Below are positions 42,799 through 51,595 of a stretch of 64,000 nucleotides of DNA, in pieces (within the stretch, counting starts at the first letter, position 1; the number at the start of each line of letters is the position of its first letter). The translations under genes and the position numbers were made by a program. The notes below the pieces were generated by a model, which was not told where the DNA came from, made no database searches, and saw only the letters and a program-made list of their open reading frames with translations. The DNA lies in the NCBI RefSeq assembly GCF_001598055.1, contig NZ_CP014844.1, positions 2,879,642-2,943,641 of the forward strand. Reading direction: 5' to 3'. Origin of the DNA: Cupriavidus nantongensis. Its GTDB lineage: Bacteria; Pseudomonadota; Gammaproteobacteria; Burkholderiales; Burkholderiaceae.

Positions 42799-43245
42799 AT
42801 GCCAGCAGCTCTTATCCGGTTCGCACCAAGCTGGCGAACCCTTGGCCTGGCCGTAGCGCTGCCGGTGTCTCTGGCGGTGTTCAGCCCGGCCACCTTCGCC
42901 GCCGACGTGGTGGTCGTCACCGACAGCCGCCACCCGGTCAAGACCATGGGTGGCGAGCGACTGATCGAGTTGGACGAAACGCCCCGGATGGAGGCCGAGC
43001 TTTCCGCGAATCTTCCAGCCGACCCTGAGCGGGCAGCAGCCATCGTCCGGCAACGCCTGAACCAGGGAGGCGCCGACCTTCAGCGCCGCATCGCGACGGC
43101 CTACCAAGGCGTGACCGACGCATGGAGTTTGGGTGTCACGACCATCCCTGCCGTGGTGGTGGACCAGCGCTATGTGGTCTATGGCGAGCCGGACGTCGCC
43201 CGCGCCATCGCGCGCATCGGGCAGCACCGGAGGGCGCAGCCATGA
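42799..43245 (+). CDS. TIGR03757 family ICE protein (PFL_4709-like)
   Basis: Predicted 148 residues. Signal peptide about 1-34 (ATFAAD), then VVVVTDSRHPVKTMGGERLIELDETPRMEAELSANLPADPERAA. The C-terminal LGVTTIPAVVVDQRYVVYGEPDVARAI is a thioredoxin-like cis-Pro segment, TrbC/TraW-related. First gene of unit III; ATGA overlap with the next. Confidence 0.92.
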   Translation: MPAALIRFAPSWRTLGLAVALPVSLAVFSPATFAADVVVVTDSRHPVKTMGGERLIELDETPRMEAELSANLPADPERAAAIVRQRLNQGGADLQRRIATAYQGVTDAWSLGVTTIPAVVVDQRYVVYGEPDVARAIARIGQHRRAQP

Positions 43246-44189
43246 CGCGCCCATTCGATCTGCTGCGCCGCCTGCGCGTGCCCGTGGCCTCGCTGCTGCT
43301 GGCCACCGCCACAGGCAGCTACGCCTTGAACACCGCCACGATCGTCTCGTCCGTCATGTCGCCGGACTGCCTGGAGTACCGGGTGGTGGGCATCTGCTAC
43401 TGGCTGTACTGCACCTATGGCGGCTGCTCGGTGCGCACGTCGGTCAAGGTCAGGCACTACGTGCCCGATGCGGTCGTCTCCAGCTACAGCAACACCGGCG
43501 AGAACCCCTGGGTCGAGGTGCAGGCGATGAGCACGCCCAACCCCTCCGCACAGGCTGGCGGCGATGGGACCACGAACGAAGACCACGAAAACAACCTCGC
43601 CAAATTCAAGAACGCCGATGTCATCGGCCATCCCGGCGGTGAGGTGTTCAACCAGTTCGCGTCGTCGTCGGGCTATTTCTGCCAAGGCGCGGGCACGGCC
43701 TTCATGCCGTATCTACTCAGCACCCTGGACACGCTGGCCTGGCGCTACAACGTGCCCGAGATGGCCTACCCGGAGGCGCTGATCCCGGGCCGGCGCGAGG
43801 TCGGTGCGCGCACCACGATGAACCTCTGGGGCAATGTCTATCCGCGCGGCGGCTTCCTGCACCAGACCGACGACCACAAATCCGGGGCAGTGGTAGCCCA
43901 GCGCGCGGGCGATGTCGTCACGCGCCGCGGGCAGATCCACGTGTACCAGCCGCTGCTTGCCAACGCCCGCGACGGCTACTGGCCGGCCGGCGCGCTGATG
44001 GAGGGTGATGCCTCTACGGGCAAGTGGCAGGAGCTGACGCCGCGCCTGTCCAACACCTGCGTGGTGTTCCCGCACGGCGGCACGCTGACCCAGGCCCAGC
44101 AAGGCGACTACGCCTGGGCGCTGTGGCGTCCCTATGCGTGCTGCGAACGCCGCGGGCAGGTGTTCCTGGGCAGCGTCGATTTCCTCTGA
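43242..44189 (+). CDS. TIGR03756 family ICE protein (TraU-like)
   Basis: Predicted 315 residues with signal peptide (about 1-28). It is Cys-rich near the N terminus (SPDCLEYRVVGICYWLYCTYGGCSV), as in TraU proteins needed for mating-pair formation, and has a pair RPYACCERRGQ at the C terminus. Periplasmic; probably depends on the DsbA-like protein for disulfides. Confidence 0.93.
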   Translation: MTRPFDLLRRLRVPVASLLLATATGSYALNTATIVSSVMSPDCLEYRVVGICYWLYCTYGGCSVRTSVKVRHYVPDAVVSSYSNTGENPWVEVQAMSTPNPSAQAGGDGTTNEDHENNLAKFKNADVIGHPGGEVFNQFASSSGYFCQGAGTAFMPYLLSTLDTLAWRYNVPEMAYPEALIPGRREVGARTTMNLWGNVYPRGGFLHQTDDHKSGAVVAQRAGDVVTRRGQIHVYQPLLANARDGYWPAGALMEGDASTGKWQELTPRLSNTCVVFPHGGTLTQAQQGDYAWALWRPYACCERRGQVFLGSVDFL

Positions 44190-44198
44190 GGTGCCACG

Positions 44199-45593
44199 AT
44201 GAAGCGTCCTGAACCGATCAACCTTTCCGCCAAGGCGTGCCGCCTGCTGCGCCCGACGGCGCTGGCCGGCACGCTCGCTCTGGTCTGCGGCCTGGCGTGG
44301 GCGCAGGTCGGATACCAGAACAGCGGCCCCGTCCTCGGCGATGACGTCATGTACTCGATCGGTGGCGGCAGCGCGGTGTCCATGGGCCGCGCGGCCGGCA
44401 TGCGCTCCATCGGGGTCGGCGTGGGGTGGAACAGCAACCTGATCTGCGGCGACATGAGCATCCAGACCACGCTGCGCAACCAGCTCAATGGGATCACGAA
44501 TGGGTTCCAGCAGATCATGAGCAACGTGATCCAGAGCGCGACGAGCGCGGTGGCATCGCTGCCGGCGCTGATCATCCAGCGGGCCGATCCGGGCCTGTAC
44601 AACCTGCTCACGAATGGCGTTCTGCAGGCGCGGCTGGATTTCGACCGCTCCAAGCTGACGTGCCGCGCGATGGCGGAGAAGATGGCCGAGACGGCGGGCG
44701 GACAGCTTGGCTGGAGCCAGATGGCCGAAGGCATGGCCCTGCGTGACGCGGTTGGCAGCAACGATGCCGTGTCGGCCGTCGAGCAGGCCGAGACGCGCCG
44801 CGGCAACGACGGCGTTCCCTGGGTGGGCGGCAGCAATGCCGGTGGCGCGGGCCAGTCCGCCATCCGGGTGGTCGGCGACGTCACCCGCGCGGGCTACAAC
44901 CTGGTCAACGGTCGCGGCGTGACGGACACCTCCTCCATCGCGTCCACCAGTTGCGCGAGCCTGTCCTGCCAGACCTGGACGTCGCCGCAGCAGGCGACCG
45001 AATGGGCCACGCGGGTCCTCGGAGAGCAGGTGCAGCGCACGTGCGACTCCTGCACCAAGACCGAGACGGTGCCCGGCGTCGGGCTGACGCCGCTGATCCA
45101 GGAAGAGTACGAGGCGAAGCTGGAGGTTCTTCAGGAGCTGGTTTCCGGCACGCGCAATACCACCTTTGAGAACCTGCGCGAGGCTGGCAGCACGTCGCTG
45201 CCGATCACGCGCGGCGTGATCGAGGCGCTGCGCGACGAGCCGGATCAAGACCTTCTGGCGCGGCGCCTCGCGTCGGAGGTGGCGCTGTCGTCGGTGCTGG
45301 AAAAAGCGCTGCTGCTCCAGCGCACGCTGCTCACGGGCAAGAAGGAGCCCAACGTCGCAGCCAACGAACTCGCGGTCGAGGCCGTGAACCACGAGAGCGA
45401 CACGCTCGACCGGGAGATCCGCAACCTCAAGACCGAACTTGAACTGCGGCGCGAGCTGGCGAATAACTCGCCGATGGCCATCATCCAGCGCCATGGCACG
45501 CGCGCGGCAGGCTCGCGCGGCATCTATGAGGGCGATCCGGTGCCCGACCGCCTCGACCAGTTGCAGAAGGGCAATCCGGGAGGCCGGCCATGA
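44199..45593 (+). CDS. TIGR03755 family ICE protein (PFL_4711, TraH-like)
   Basis: Predicted 464 residues; signal peptide about 1-31 (AWAQV). NSGPVLGDDVMYSIGGGSAVSMGRAAGM and GVGVGWNSNLICGDMSIQTTLRNQLNGITNGFQ are family hallmarks. Cysteines at SCASLSCQTW and QRTCDSCTKTE suggest disulfides. A helical coiled region ends the protein. It overlaps the following small gene by ATGA. Confidence 0.93.
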   Translation: MKRPEPINLSAKACRLLRPTALAGTLALVCGLAWAQVGYQNSGPVLGDDVMYSIGGGSAVSMGRAAGMRSIGVGVGWNSNLICGDMSIQTTLRNQLNGITNGFQQIMSNVIQSATSAVASLPALIIQRADPGLYNLLTNGVLQARLDFDRSKLTCRAMAEKMAETAGGQLGWSQMAEGMALRDAVGSNDAVSAVEQAETRRGNDGVPWVGGSNAGGAGQSAIRVVGDVTRAGYNLVNGRGVTDTSSIASTSCASLSCQTWTSPQQATEWATRVLGEQVQRTCDSCTKTETVPGVGLTPLIQEEYEAKLEVLQELVSGTRNTTFENLREAGSTSLPITRGVIEALRDEPDQDLLARRLASEVALSSVLEKALLLQRTLLTGKKEPNVAANELAVEAVNHESDTLDREIRNLKTELELRRELANNSPMAIIQRHGTRAAGSRGIYEGDPVPDRLDQLQKGNPGGRP

Positions 45594-45949
45594 GCGCGGC
45601 ACGTATGACCTGGCGCCCCTTGCGCTGGCTCTTCAGCCAGCGTGCGGCGAAAGCACTGCTGTGGGCGGTGGTGCTCGTCGCCGCTGCCGTGGGCGCCAAC
45701 ATCGTCGGCATCTACCTGGTCGGGAGCGTGGCCGGCTGGGAGCGGTGGCTCGCGGCCGCATCGGGCTACTTTTTCGTGTGGCGGTTGTGCCTGTACGGGG
45801 CGACGGCCTCTGGCTGGGTCTGGATGCGGCGCCGGTTGCTGGAGCGCGAGGACAGTAAGCTGGCCCGACGCCGGCTGATTCGCGCTGAGGTCGCCGGCAT
45901 TGTTGCCATCGTGGCGCTGGAAGCCAGCCTGTTGATGCAGGCCGCTTGA
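45590..45949 (+). CDS. Small ICE membrane protein (119 aa)
   Basis: ATG overlaps the TIGR03755 stop. Three hydrophobic segments: AAKALLWAVVLVAAAVGANIVGIYLV, AAASGYFFVWRLCLYGATASG and AGIVAIVALEASLLMQ. A basic hinge RRRLLEREDSKLARRRLIR lies between the last two. It occupies the slot between TIGR03755 and TraG-N found in related elements. No family name is known to me. Confidence 0.82.
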   Translation: MSAARMTWRPLRWLFSQRAAKALLWAVVLVAAAVGANIVGIYLVGSVAGWERWLAAASGYFFVWRLCLYGATASGWVWMRRRLLEREDSKLARRRLIRAEVAGIVAIVALEASLLMQAA

Positions 45950-45962
45950 GGGGATCGAGGCC

Positions 45963-47483
45963 ATGACGCTTTTCACGACCGACTACCTGGAGTACTACCT
46001 CACCCTCGTGTCCTGGATCGTCAACAACGGCATCTGGGCTGTCCTCGTATCCAGCGGGGTATTCGCGCTGCCTTTCGTCGCCATCATCGTGCAGGAGTGG
46101 TTGAAGGCACGTGCGGAAGGCGCCGACGAGGGCAATAAAGGCGTGCTGAGCGCCGCTCGCATCGAGAGCCGGGTTTTCGTCGCCATCGTGGTGGTGATGT
46201 TCGCCGGCATTCCGTTCATCGACGTGGACCTGAACACCATCCAGTACGACAGCTCGCGCTCGGCCCAGTGCCAGGTCAGCGTGGCGCAGCCCGCGGATAC
46301 CGGCTGGTCGCAGTCCTTCAGCACCATCAACAACCAGTCGGCGAAGGTGCCGGTGTGGTGGGCGTTCATGCACGCGCTCTCGCGCGCCGTCACGGGCGCT
46401 TCGGTAGCAGCGATCCCGTGCGGCACGGACCTGCGGCAAATGCGCATGGAGATCGACGCCACGCGCATTGATGACCCGGTGTTGGCTCAGGAAGTAGCGG
46501 ATTTCTCGCGGGATTGCTATGGGCCTGCACGGGCCAAATTGTTCATGCAGCGTCCTCAGCTCGATGAGCAGCAGATGCACGACGTCACTTGGATCGGGTC
46601 GAGGTTTTTCACGGACACGGGTGGCTACTACGACACCTACCGCTCCAGCACGCCGCGCGACGATTGGCCCTACGACAGCACCCGCGACGCGGGGCTGGCA
46701 CAAGTGTCGAGCGGCGGCGGCTATCCGACCTGCAGGCAATGGTGGGCCGATGGCAGCAATGGCCTGCGGGCGCGGCTGCTGGGCCAGGTGGACCCGAGCC
46801 TGCTGAATCGCCTGGCGGGCTGGGCTGGCTTCCTGAGCCGGGCCGAGGTGGACGACTCGGTGATCCGCACCATCGCGTCACCGCGGCAGCAGAAGTTGAA
46901 CCAGGGCAGCGTCTATACGGACTACGGCGGCCAGATCGACAAGACCCTGCCGAACATCGTGACGCGGGCCACGGGCGACGTCGGGATGGCAGTCGGCGCA
47001 ATTGCCGCGTTTCCCGCCATGGACGTCGTTCGACAGGCGCTGCCCATGGTGCTCGCCTTGCTCAAGATGGCCTTGGTCATCTGCATCCCGCTCGTGCTGG
47101 TCGTGGGCACCTATGATCTGAAGACGGTCGTTACCGTCAGCGTCGTGCAGTTCGCGCTGTTCTTCACGGACTTCTGGTTCCAGCTCGCACGCTGGATCGA
47201 CAGCACCATTCTCGACGCGCTCTATGGGTGGGGCTTCGGCTGGAACCGGCCGCACACCAATTTCGACCCGCTGGTAGGGCTGAACAACGCTTTCGGCGAC
47301 ATGCTCCTGATGTTCGTCATGGGCACGATGTTCCTGGTCCTGCCGGGATTCTGGCTGGCGAGCCTTACCTGGGTTGGGATTCGTGCCGGGCACGTCATCC
47401 AGGGGCTGTCAGATGGCAGCAAGAGCGCCGGCCAGGCTGGCGGCAAGGGTGCCGGGGCGCTCACCGGGGGCAAGCTGAAGTAG
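45963..47483 (+). CDS. TraG N-terminal domain conjugal transfer protein
   Basis: Predicted 506 residues. TDYLEYYLTLVSWIVNNGIWAVLVSSGVFALPF is the usual N terminus. Five or so membrane segments: about 15-40, 75-95, a run at 345-395 and another at 440-470. The periplasmic region between holds a YSDxTRDAGL-like stretch. It acts in mating-pair formation or stabilisation. Only the membrane N-terminal type is present, as normal for this ICE family. Last gene of unit III. Confidence 0.92.
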   Translation: MTLFTTDYLEYYLTLVSWIVNNGIWAVLVSSGVFALPFVAIIVQEWLKARAEGADEGNKGVLSAARIESRVFVAIVVVMFAGIPFIDVDLNTIQYDSSRSAQCQVSVAQPADTGWSQSFSTINNQSAKVPVWWAFMHALSRAVTGASVAAIPCGTDLRQMRMEIDATRIDDPVLAQEVADFSRDCYGPARAKLFMQRPQLDEQQMHDVTWIGSRFFTDTGGYYDTYRSSTPRDDWPYDSTRDAGLAQVSSGGGYPTCRQWWADGSNGLRARLLGQVDPSLLNRLAGWAGFLSRAEVDDSVIRTIASPRQQKLNQGSVYTDYGGQIDKTLPNIVTRATGDVGMAVGAIAAFPAMDVVRQALPMVLALLKMALVICIPLVLVVGTYDLKTVVTVSVVQFALFFTDFWFQLARWIDSTILDALYGWGFGWNRPHTNFDPLVGLNNAFGDMLLMFVMGTMFLVLPGFWLASLTWVGIRAGHVIQGLSDGSKSAGQAGGKGAGALTGGKLK

Positions 47484-47494
47484 TACGAGGCCGA

Positions 47495-47860
47495 TCAGTC
47501 GTCGGTGTACAACTCGTGCGACGTGTCGTTGTAAAGATTGGGATCGTAGCCCGGCGTCTTGCGCAGCTCGGTGAGGTCAGTAAAAGGCCACTCTTCTTCA
47601 TCCGAGGTATTGGCAGCAGCAGCCCATCCCGCCGCCGCCACGCCCAGCAACACAAGTGCGATCCAAAAAGCAACGTAGAGCAGCCCCCCCAGCACAGCCA
47701 GCTTGACCAACCACACGAGCGCGGTAGCACCCGCTCGCGGCACTCCCTTGGATACCAACCAGTTCGACGCCCGACGTTCGCCGCGCGCATAGGCACGCCA
47801 TCCGCGGCCAAAGGCGCGGCCGAGGCGTTCTGCGGTACTGGTGCGGGTCGTAGTGTTCAT
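47495..47860 (-). CDS. DUF3742 family protein
   Basis: Predicted 121 residues on the opposite strand to the transfer genes. ATG at 47858-47860 is chosen because AGGAG lies 6 bases upstream; the frame extends to 47905. ERLGRAFGRGWRAYARGERRASNWLVSKGVPRAGATALVWLVKLAVLGGLLYVAFWIALVLL shows a basic N terminus and a long membrane hairpin, as in DUF3742 proteins located after TraG in these elements. Confidence 0.85.
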   Translation of the reverse strand: MNTTTRTSTAERLGRAFGRGWRAYARGERRASNWLVSKGVPRAGATALVWLVKLAVLGGLLYVAFWIALVLLGVAAAGWAAAANTSDEEEWPFTDLTELRKTPGYDPNLYNDTSHELYTDD

Positions 47861-47944
47861 GTTCGTCTCCTGCTGCTGAGGAATGCCTATTCCTGTTTGC
47901 TCCACTTCATTCCGTTTCGGGCTTCAATGTGTTTTCTTGCTGCT

Positions 47945-48577
47945 TCAGGACGCTTCGTCATCCGGTTCCACCGGGCCGGGGTCGGGCTCCACGCCGATGC
48001 GGTAGATGGCAACGAAACGCGGCCAGTCCACATGGTCCATCAGGTCGATGTCATCGACAACGCCAACCTTTGCTGCCGCACGCTCGAACAGGGCGATGCT
48101 CTTGGCGGGATAGTTGTTGCGCGACGGAAAAAGTACCCCGTCGAACAGCGGCTGGCCGTCATTGCCGAGCATCGCATGCACCTGGGCGGACACTTGCTGC
48201 GTGTGCGTGTAGTCGCGGCTGGCCAACTGTTCCAAGTTCAAGCCGAAGTAGCCCGCCATGACACCCTCGGCCGTGAGATCGGCCAAGCGCACGTCGTCCA
48301 GGACCCCTACGGCGCGCACGAGCCGGCTCTCGACTTCCTTCAGCGCAATCGAGCGCTTCTCGTCCGCCAGCCACTGGTGCTTGTGAAACACCGACTCCAT
48401 CAGCGCCGTGGACAGGTCGCGGCCCAGGTAGAGCACGCCGTAGGTCCGCGCCGGGTCGTCGTAGCGATTGGTGCCGCTGCGGCCATAGTACAGCGGGCTG
48501 CCCCGATAGACGACGCGGCTCACATGCTGGAGCAGTTCACCCGCATCGATCAAGAACAAGGGCAGTTCGCGGCTCAT
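47945..48577 (-). CDS. RES-domain toxin (NAD+ phosphorylase-like)
   Basis: Predicted 210 residues. VVYRGSPLYYGRSGTNRYDDPARTYGVLYLGRDLSTALMESVF contains the Arg, Glu and Ser positions that name the RES domain. Family members degrade NAD+ to arrest growth and pair with Xre-type antitoxins. It starts 12 bases after the stop of the upstream partner gene, so the two form one operon. Confidence 0.88.
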   Translation of the reverse strand: MSRELPLFLIDAGELLQHVSRVVYRGSPLYYGRSGTNRYDDPARTYGVLYLGRDLSTALMESVFHKHQWLADEKRSIALKEVESRLVRAVGVLDDVRLADLTAEGVMAGYFGLNLEQLASRDYTHTQQVSAQVHAMLGNDGQPLFDGVLFPSRNNYPAKSIALFERAAAKVGVVDDIDLMDHVDWPRFVAIYRIGVEPDPGPVEPDDEAS

Positions 48578-48589
48578 GGCGGTCTTGCC

Positions 48590-49216
48590 TCAATGCACCT
48601 GGACGCCCAGCACGTTGAACACCGCTTCGGCCACGTCATCGATCGTGCCATGCGTCACCGCATCCACCGGCGAGCGTCCGCCCAAGCCTTCGAGCGGTTC
48701 GGATAGTGCGCGGTAGATCGTCCAGTGGTCGATGCCCTCGACCTCTTGAAGCACGGTTTGGGTCAACTGCTGCTTCACCGGGTCGAGCTGCCAGTCGGGC
48801 AGCTTCTGGCCGCGCGGCCCCACATTCAGCGCCAGCAGCCGGCGCGCGAGGATGTCCTTGTAGATCTGCTGGCGCGACTTGTCCGCGAGCTTGGCGTACT
48901 CGGGGATCGGCAGGTTGTGCGGCTGGTTGAAGGCTTCCAGCAACACGGCGCGGCCTCGCTGGACGTCGGTTTCAGTCGGTGCCCAGCGCGTGTCGGCACG
49001 CAGCGCGGCCGCCTTGCGCTCCAGGGCATGCTCCACCGTTTCGCCTGCGAGGTTAGCGGGCAGCTTCACCGCCTCCACACGCTCGTGGACGAACGCCTGC
49101 AGTTCGGCCGCGAAAGCCGTGGCATCCCGGATTTCGACGGTATCCGCGAAGCGGCGTACATCCTCCACCGTGACGCGCGGCAGCCGGTCGGCAATGAATT
49201 CGATGGCGGTGGGCAT
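48590..49216 (-). CDS. Antitoxin of the RES system (Xre/MbcA/ParS-like C terminus)
   Basis: Predicted 208 residues. ATG at 49216 gives 6-base spacing from GGGAG; an ATG at 49222 abuts the SD and is less likely. The C-terminal LSEPLEGLGGRSPVDAVTHGTIDDVAEAVFNVLGV matches the toxin-binding domain of RES/Xre antitoxins. The middle (EYAKLADKSRQQIYKDILARRLLAL) is a helix-turn-helix. It probably represses its own promoter through the GCGACWA repeats upstream. Confidence 0.85.
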   Translation of the reverse strand: MPTAIEFIADRLPRVTVEDVRRFADTVEIRDATAFAAELQAFVHERVEAVKLPANLAGETVEHALERKAAALRADTRWAPTETDVQRGRAVLLEAFNQPHNLPIPEYAKLADKSRQQIYKDILARRLLALNVGPRGQKLPDWQLDPVKQQLTQTVLQEVEGIDHWTIYRALSEPLEGLGGRSPVDAVTHGTIDDVAEAVFNVLGVQVH

Positions 49217-49249
49217 GGTCATCTCCCAGGTAGGTTTGAGACAGGATTC

Positions 49250-49287
49250 ACTCTAGTCGCCTTTGTCGCGCTTGTCAACTTAGTCGC
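49250..49287 (-). promoter_or_regulatory. Promoter and operator of the RES toxin-antitoxin operon
   Basis: On the minus strand, -35 TTGACA (49278-49273) and -10 TAGAGT (49255-49250) are 17 bases apart. Three direct repeats GCGACWA begin at 49287, 49269 and 49260, so spaced 18 and 9 bases, and cover the -35/-10 interval. This layout suits autorepression by the antitoxin. Confidence 0.65.
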
Positions 49288-49360
49288 ATGAGTGAGAGCC
49301 TACCTGCTGGGGTAGCGTCCCGGCAGCATAGGCCCAGGCCAACACCGGGTCTCCGCCTAA

Positions 49361-49502
49361 TCCATTCCAGCGGGTTCCACATTGACGCTGGAGCCGCAAC
49401 CCGGGCCGCGCTATACCGAAACGGTGAAAGGCCAAAGGGTTGAAACGGCAAGGGAATGGGCTGCAAGGGGAAAGGCTCTATCCCGAAAAGGCCAAAAGGC
49501 CT
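49361..49502 (+). other. Repeat-rich region before the relaxase, candidate oriT
   Basis: In the 310-base gap before traI lie an inverted repeat tccagcg (49366-49372)/cgctgga (49386-49392), two GAAACGG copies, several AAAGG/AAGGG purine tracts and a hairpin aggcc-AAAA-ggcct (49489-49502). Origins of transfer of related elements lie near the relaxase gene, but no nic site is recognisable. Confidence 0.35.
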
Positions 49503-49531
49503 CCCGCCCCGCCCGCCATCAGGACACCGAC

Positions 49532-51418
49532 ATGCTCTCCCTGTTCCAGCGAAAACGGCCCCCGGCCGCCGCCGCGCCGTCGCCAGCACCCGCCACCGAC
49601 CTCCCGAAAGGGTTGATGCGGCCGGAGTCGGCCGCATCACTGCTAGCGACGCCGCGACGGCAGAAGCTGCTGGAACACATCTGGCAACGTACATCGCTCT
49701 CACGCAAGCAGTTCGCCGCCTTGTACCGCGCGCCGCTGGAACGCTACGCCGAGCTGGTCCAGGCCTTCCCGGCTTCCGAGGCGCATCATCACGCTTATCC
49801 CGGCGGCATGCTGGACCACGGCTTGGAAATCGTCGCCTACAGCCTGAAGCTGCGGCAGTCCCATCTGCTGCCCATCGGCGCCAGTCCCGAGGACCAGGCG
49901 GCGCAGGCCGAGGCCTGGACCGCCGCCGTCGCCTATGCCGCGCTGCTCCATGACATCGGCAAGATCGCCGTCGATCTGCACGTCGAGCTGGCCGACGGCT
50001 CCGTGTGGCATCCGTGGCATGGCCCGCTGCTCCAGCCATACCGATTCCGCTACCGCGACGACCGCGAGTATCGGTTGCACAGTGCCGCGACGGGGTTGCT
50101 CTACCGTCAACTGCTCGATCGCCACATCCTGGACTGGCTCAGCGGCTATCCGTCCCTGTGGGCACCGCTGCTCCACGTCCTGGCCGGGCAATATGAGCAC
50201 GCCGGGGTGCTGGGCGAACTGGTCGTGCAGGCCGACCGCGCTTCCGTGGCCCAGGAACTGGGCGGCGATCCGGCCCGCGCCATGGCTGTGCCGAAACACG
50301 CGCTGCAACGCAAGCTGCTTGATGGATTGCGCTACCTGCTCAAGGAAGAATTGAAGCTGAATCAGCCCGAGGCCTCCGATGGCTGGCTCACCGACGACGC
50401 GCTGTGGCTGGTGAGCAAGACGGTCTCCGACAAGCTGCGCGCCCACCTGTTGTCGCAGGGCATCGATGGCATTCCTGCGAACAACACCGCCGTCTTCAAC
50501 GTGCTGCAGGACCACGGCATGTTGCAGCCCACACTGGACGGCAAGGCAGTCTGGCGCGCGACTGTGACCAGCGCCACCGGCTGGTCTCACTCCTTCACGC
50601 TGCTGCGCCTCGCTCCTGCGCTGATTTGGGAAACCGGCGAGCGGCCGGCGCCGTTCTCAGGCACAGTGGCGATCGACACGGCATCTGCCGATAAGGACGC
50701 CGATGCTTCGGCCTCCTCGCCGGCGAACATGGCGAGACCAACCGCGGAGGATCAGGAACCCGCGCCATGGGAGGGCCGCGTCACCACCGACGCGACTCCT
50801 TCGCCCGTGGGCCAGGCCATGCCCGATGTCATGGAGGATCTGCTGGCAATGGTGGGGATGGGCGATTCGCCCGGCCCCCAGCAAGATGCACAGGCCATCG
50901 CCGACGAAGCACCTGCCACGCGCTCTGAAGCAGCCATGCCATCAACGGCAGCAGCTTCACTTCCATCACCTGCACCCACGGCTGCACCATCGTCCTCGAC
51001 GGCGCAGCCATCCGGCGAGCACTTCATAACATGGCTGCAGCAGGCCGTTGCCTCGCGCCGGCTCATCATCAACGACGCCAAAGCACTGGTGCATACCGTA
51101 GGCAACACGGCCTACTTGATCAGCCCCGGGCTGTTCCAGCGGTATGCCCAAGAACATCCGCAGATCGCTCGCCTAGCACGGCAGGAAAACATGGCGGACT
51201 GGCAATGGGTTCAGAGACAGTTCGAGAGATTGCGCTTGCATCGCAAGCAGAGTAACGGCCTCAACATTTGGACGTGTGATGTAAAGGGGCCGCGCAAGAC
51301 CCGCCGAGTTCACGGCTACCTGCTGGATGAGCCGACTTCGATACTCGATCCGGTACCTGCTAATAACCCATATCTATCCCTTGTTATGCCAGCAATCCGA
51401 CCCAGGAAATCTGACTAA
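49532..51418 (+). CDS. traI: MobH family relaxase TraI (TIGR03760)
   Basis: Predicted 628 residues from ATG 49532 (preceded by AGGA); the longer open frame begins with TTG and lacks an SD. The MobH signature is complete: SEAHHHAYPGGMLDHGLE (His triad at 85-87) and HD metal site LLHDIGK (about 140-144). A low-complexity Ala/Pro linker (about 395-500) leads to a C-terminal winged domain SGEHFITWLQQAVASRRLIINDAKALVH. It nicks and pilots the transferred strand. In this family cargo genes and the integrase usually lie downstream. Confidence 0.94.
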   Translation: MLSLFQRKRPPAAAAPSPAPATDLPKGLMRPESAASLLATPRRQKLLEHIWQRTSLSRKQFAALYRAPLERYAELVQAFPASEAHHHAYPGGMLDHGLEIVAYSLKLRQSHLLPIGASPEDQAAQAEAWTAAVAYAALLHDIGKIAVDLHVELADGSVWHPWHGPLLQPYRFRYRDDREYRLHSAATGLLYRQLLDRHILDWLSGYPSLWAPLLHVLAGQYEHAGVLGELVVQADRASVAQELGGDPARAMAVPKHALQRKLLDGLRYLLKEELKLNQPEASDGWLTDDALWLVSKTVSDKLRAHLLSQGIDGIPANNTAVFNVLQDHGMLQPTLDGKAVWRATVTSATGWSHSFTLLRLAPALIWETGERPAPFSGTVAIDTASADKDADASASSPANMARPTAEDQEPAPWEGRVTTDATPSPVGQAMPDVMEDLLAMVGMGDSPGPQQDAQAIADEAPATRSEAAMPSTAAASLPSPAPTAAPSSSTAQPSGEHFITWLQQAVASRRLIINDAKALVHTVGNTAYLISPGLFQRYAQEHPQIARLARQENMADWQWVQRQFERLRLHRKQSNGLNIWTCDVKGPRKTRRVHGYLLDEPTSILDPVPANNPYLSLVMPAIRPRKSD

Positions 51419-51595
51419 AAAGGCAAACCTATCGTTTCAAAGCAGACTACCCGATCCCAGAGAGCATGGGTGGTGAAATCCGTCAGAAAGATATTGCATA
51501 CCATCGTCTGTATGGCGCCTTGGCGCTGCTCGCTGTAGGCTGCTTGGCAAGAATTTCCATACAATCGAGCACTCCACGCCGTCGGAAAAATCGGC

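Larger units (their letters stand above)
1..51418. mobile_element. Core of an ICEclc/PFGI-1-type integrative and conjugative element (left end outside window)
   Basis: The span holds the family's marker proteins in the usual order: STY4534-type replication protein, PilL-N, TIGR03759, TIGR03765, TraD, TIGR03747, RAQPRD, TIGR03758/45/50/46/49/52/51, VirB4-like ATPase, RadC, TIGR03757/56/55, TraG-N and a MobH relaxase. Partition, topoisomerase and integrase genes expected for the family are not visible and presumably flank the window. A 14 kb defence-like cassette interrupts the transfer genes. The right limit given here is only the end of the relaxase gene; the element probably continues. Confidence 0.93.

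Noticed and set aside
47228..48706. 492-codon plus-strand frame from TraG into the RES genes
   Set aside because: It runs through the TraG end, DUF3742 and RES genes in a wrong frame; the translation has no family features.
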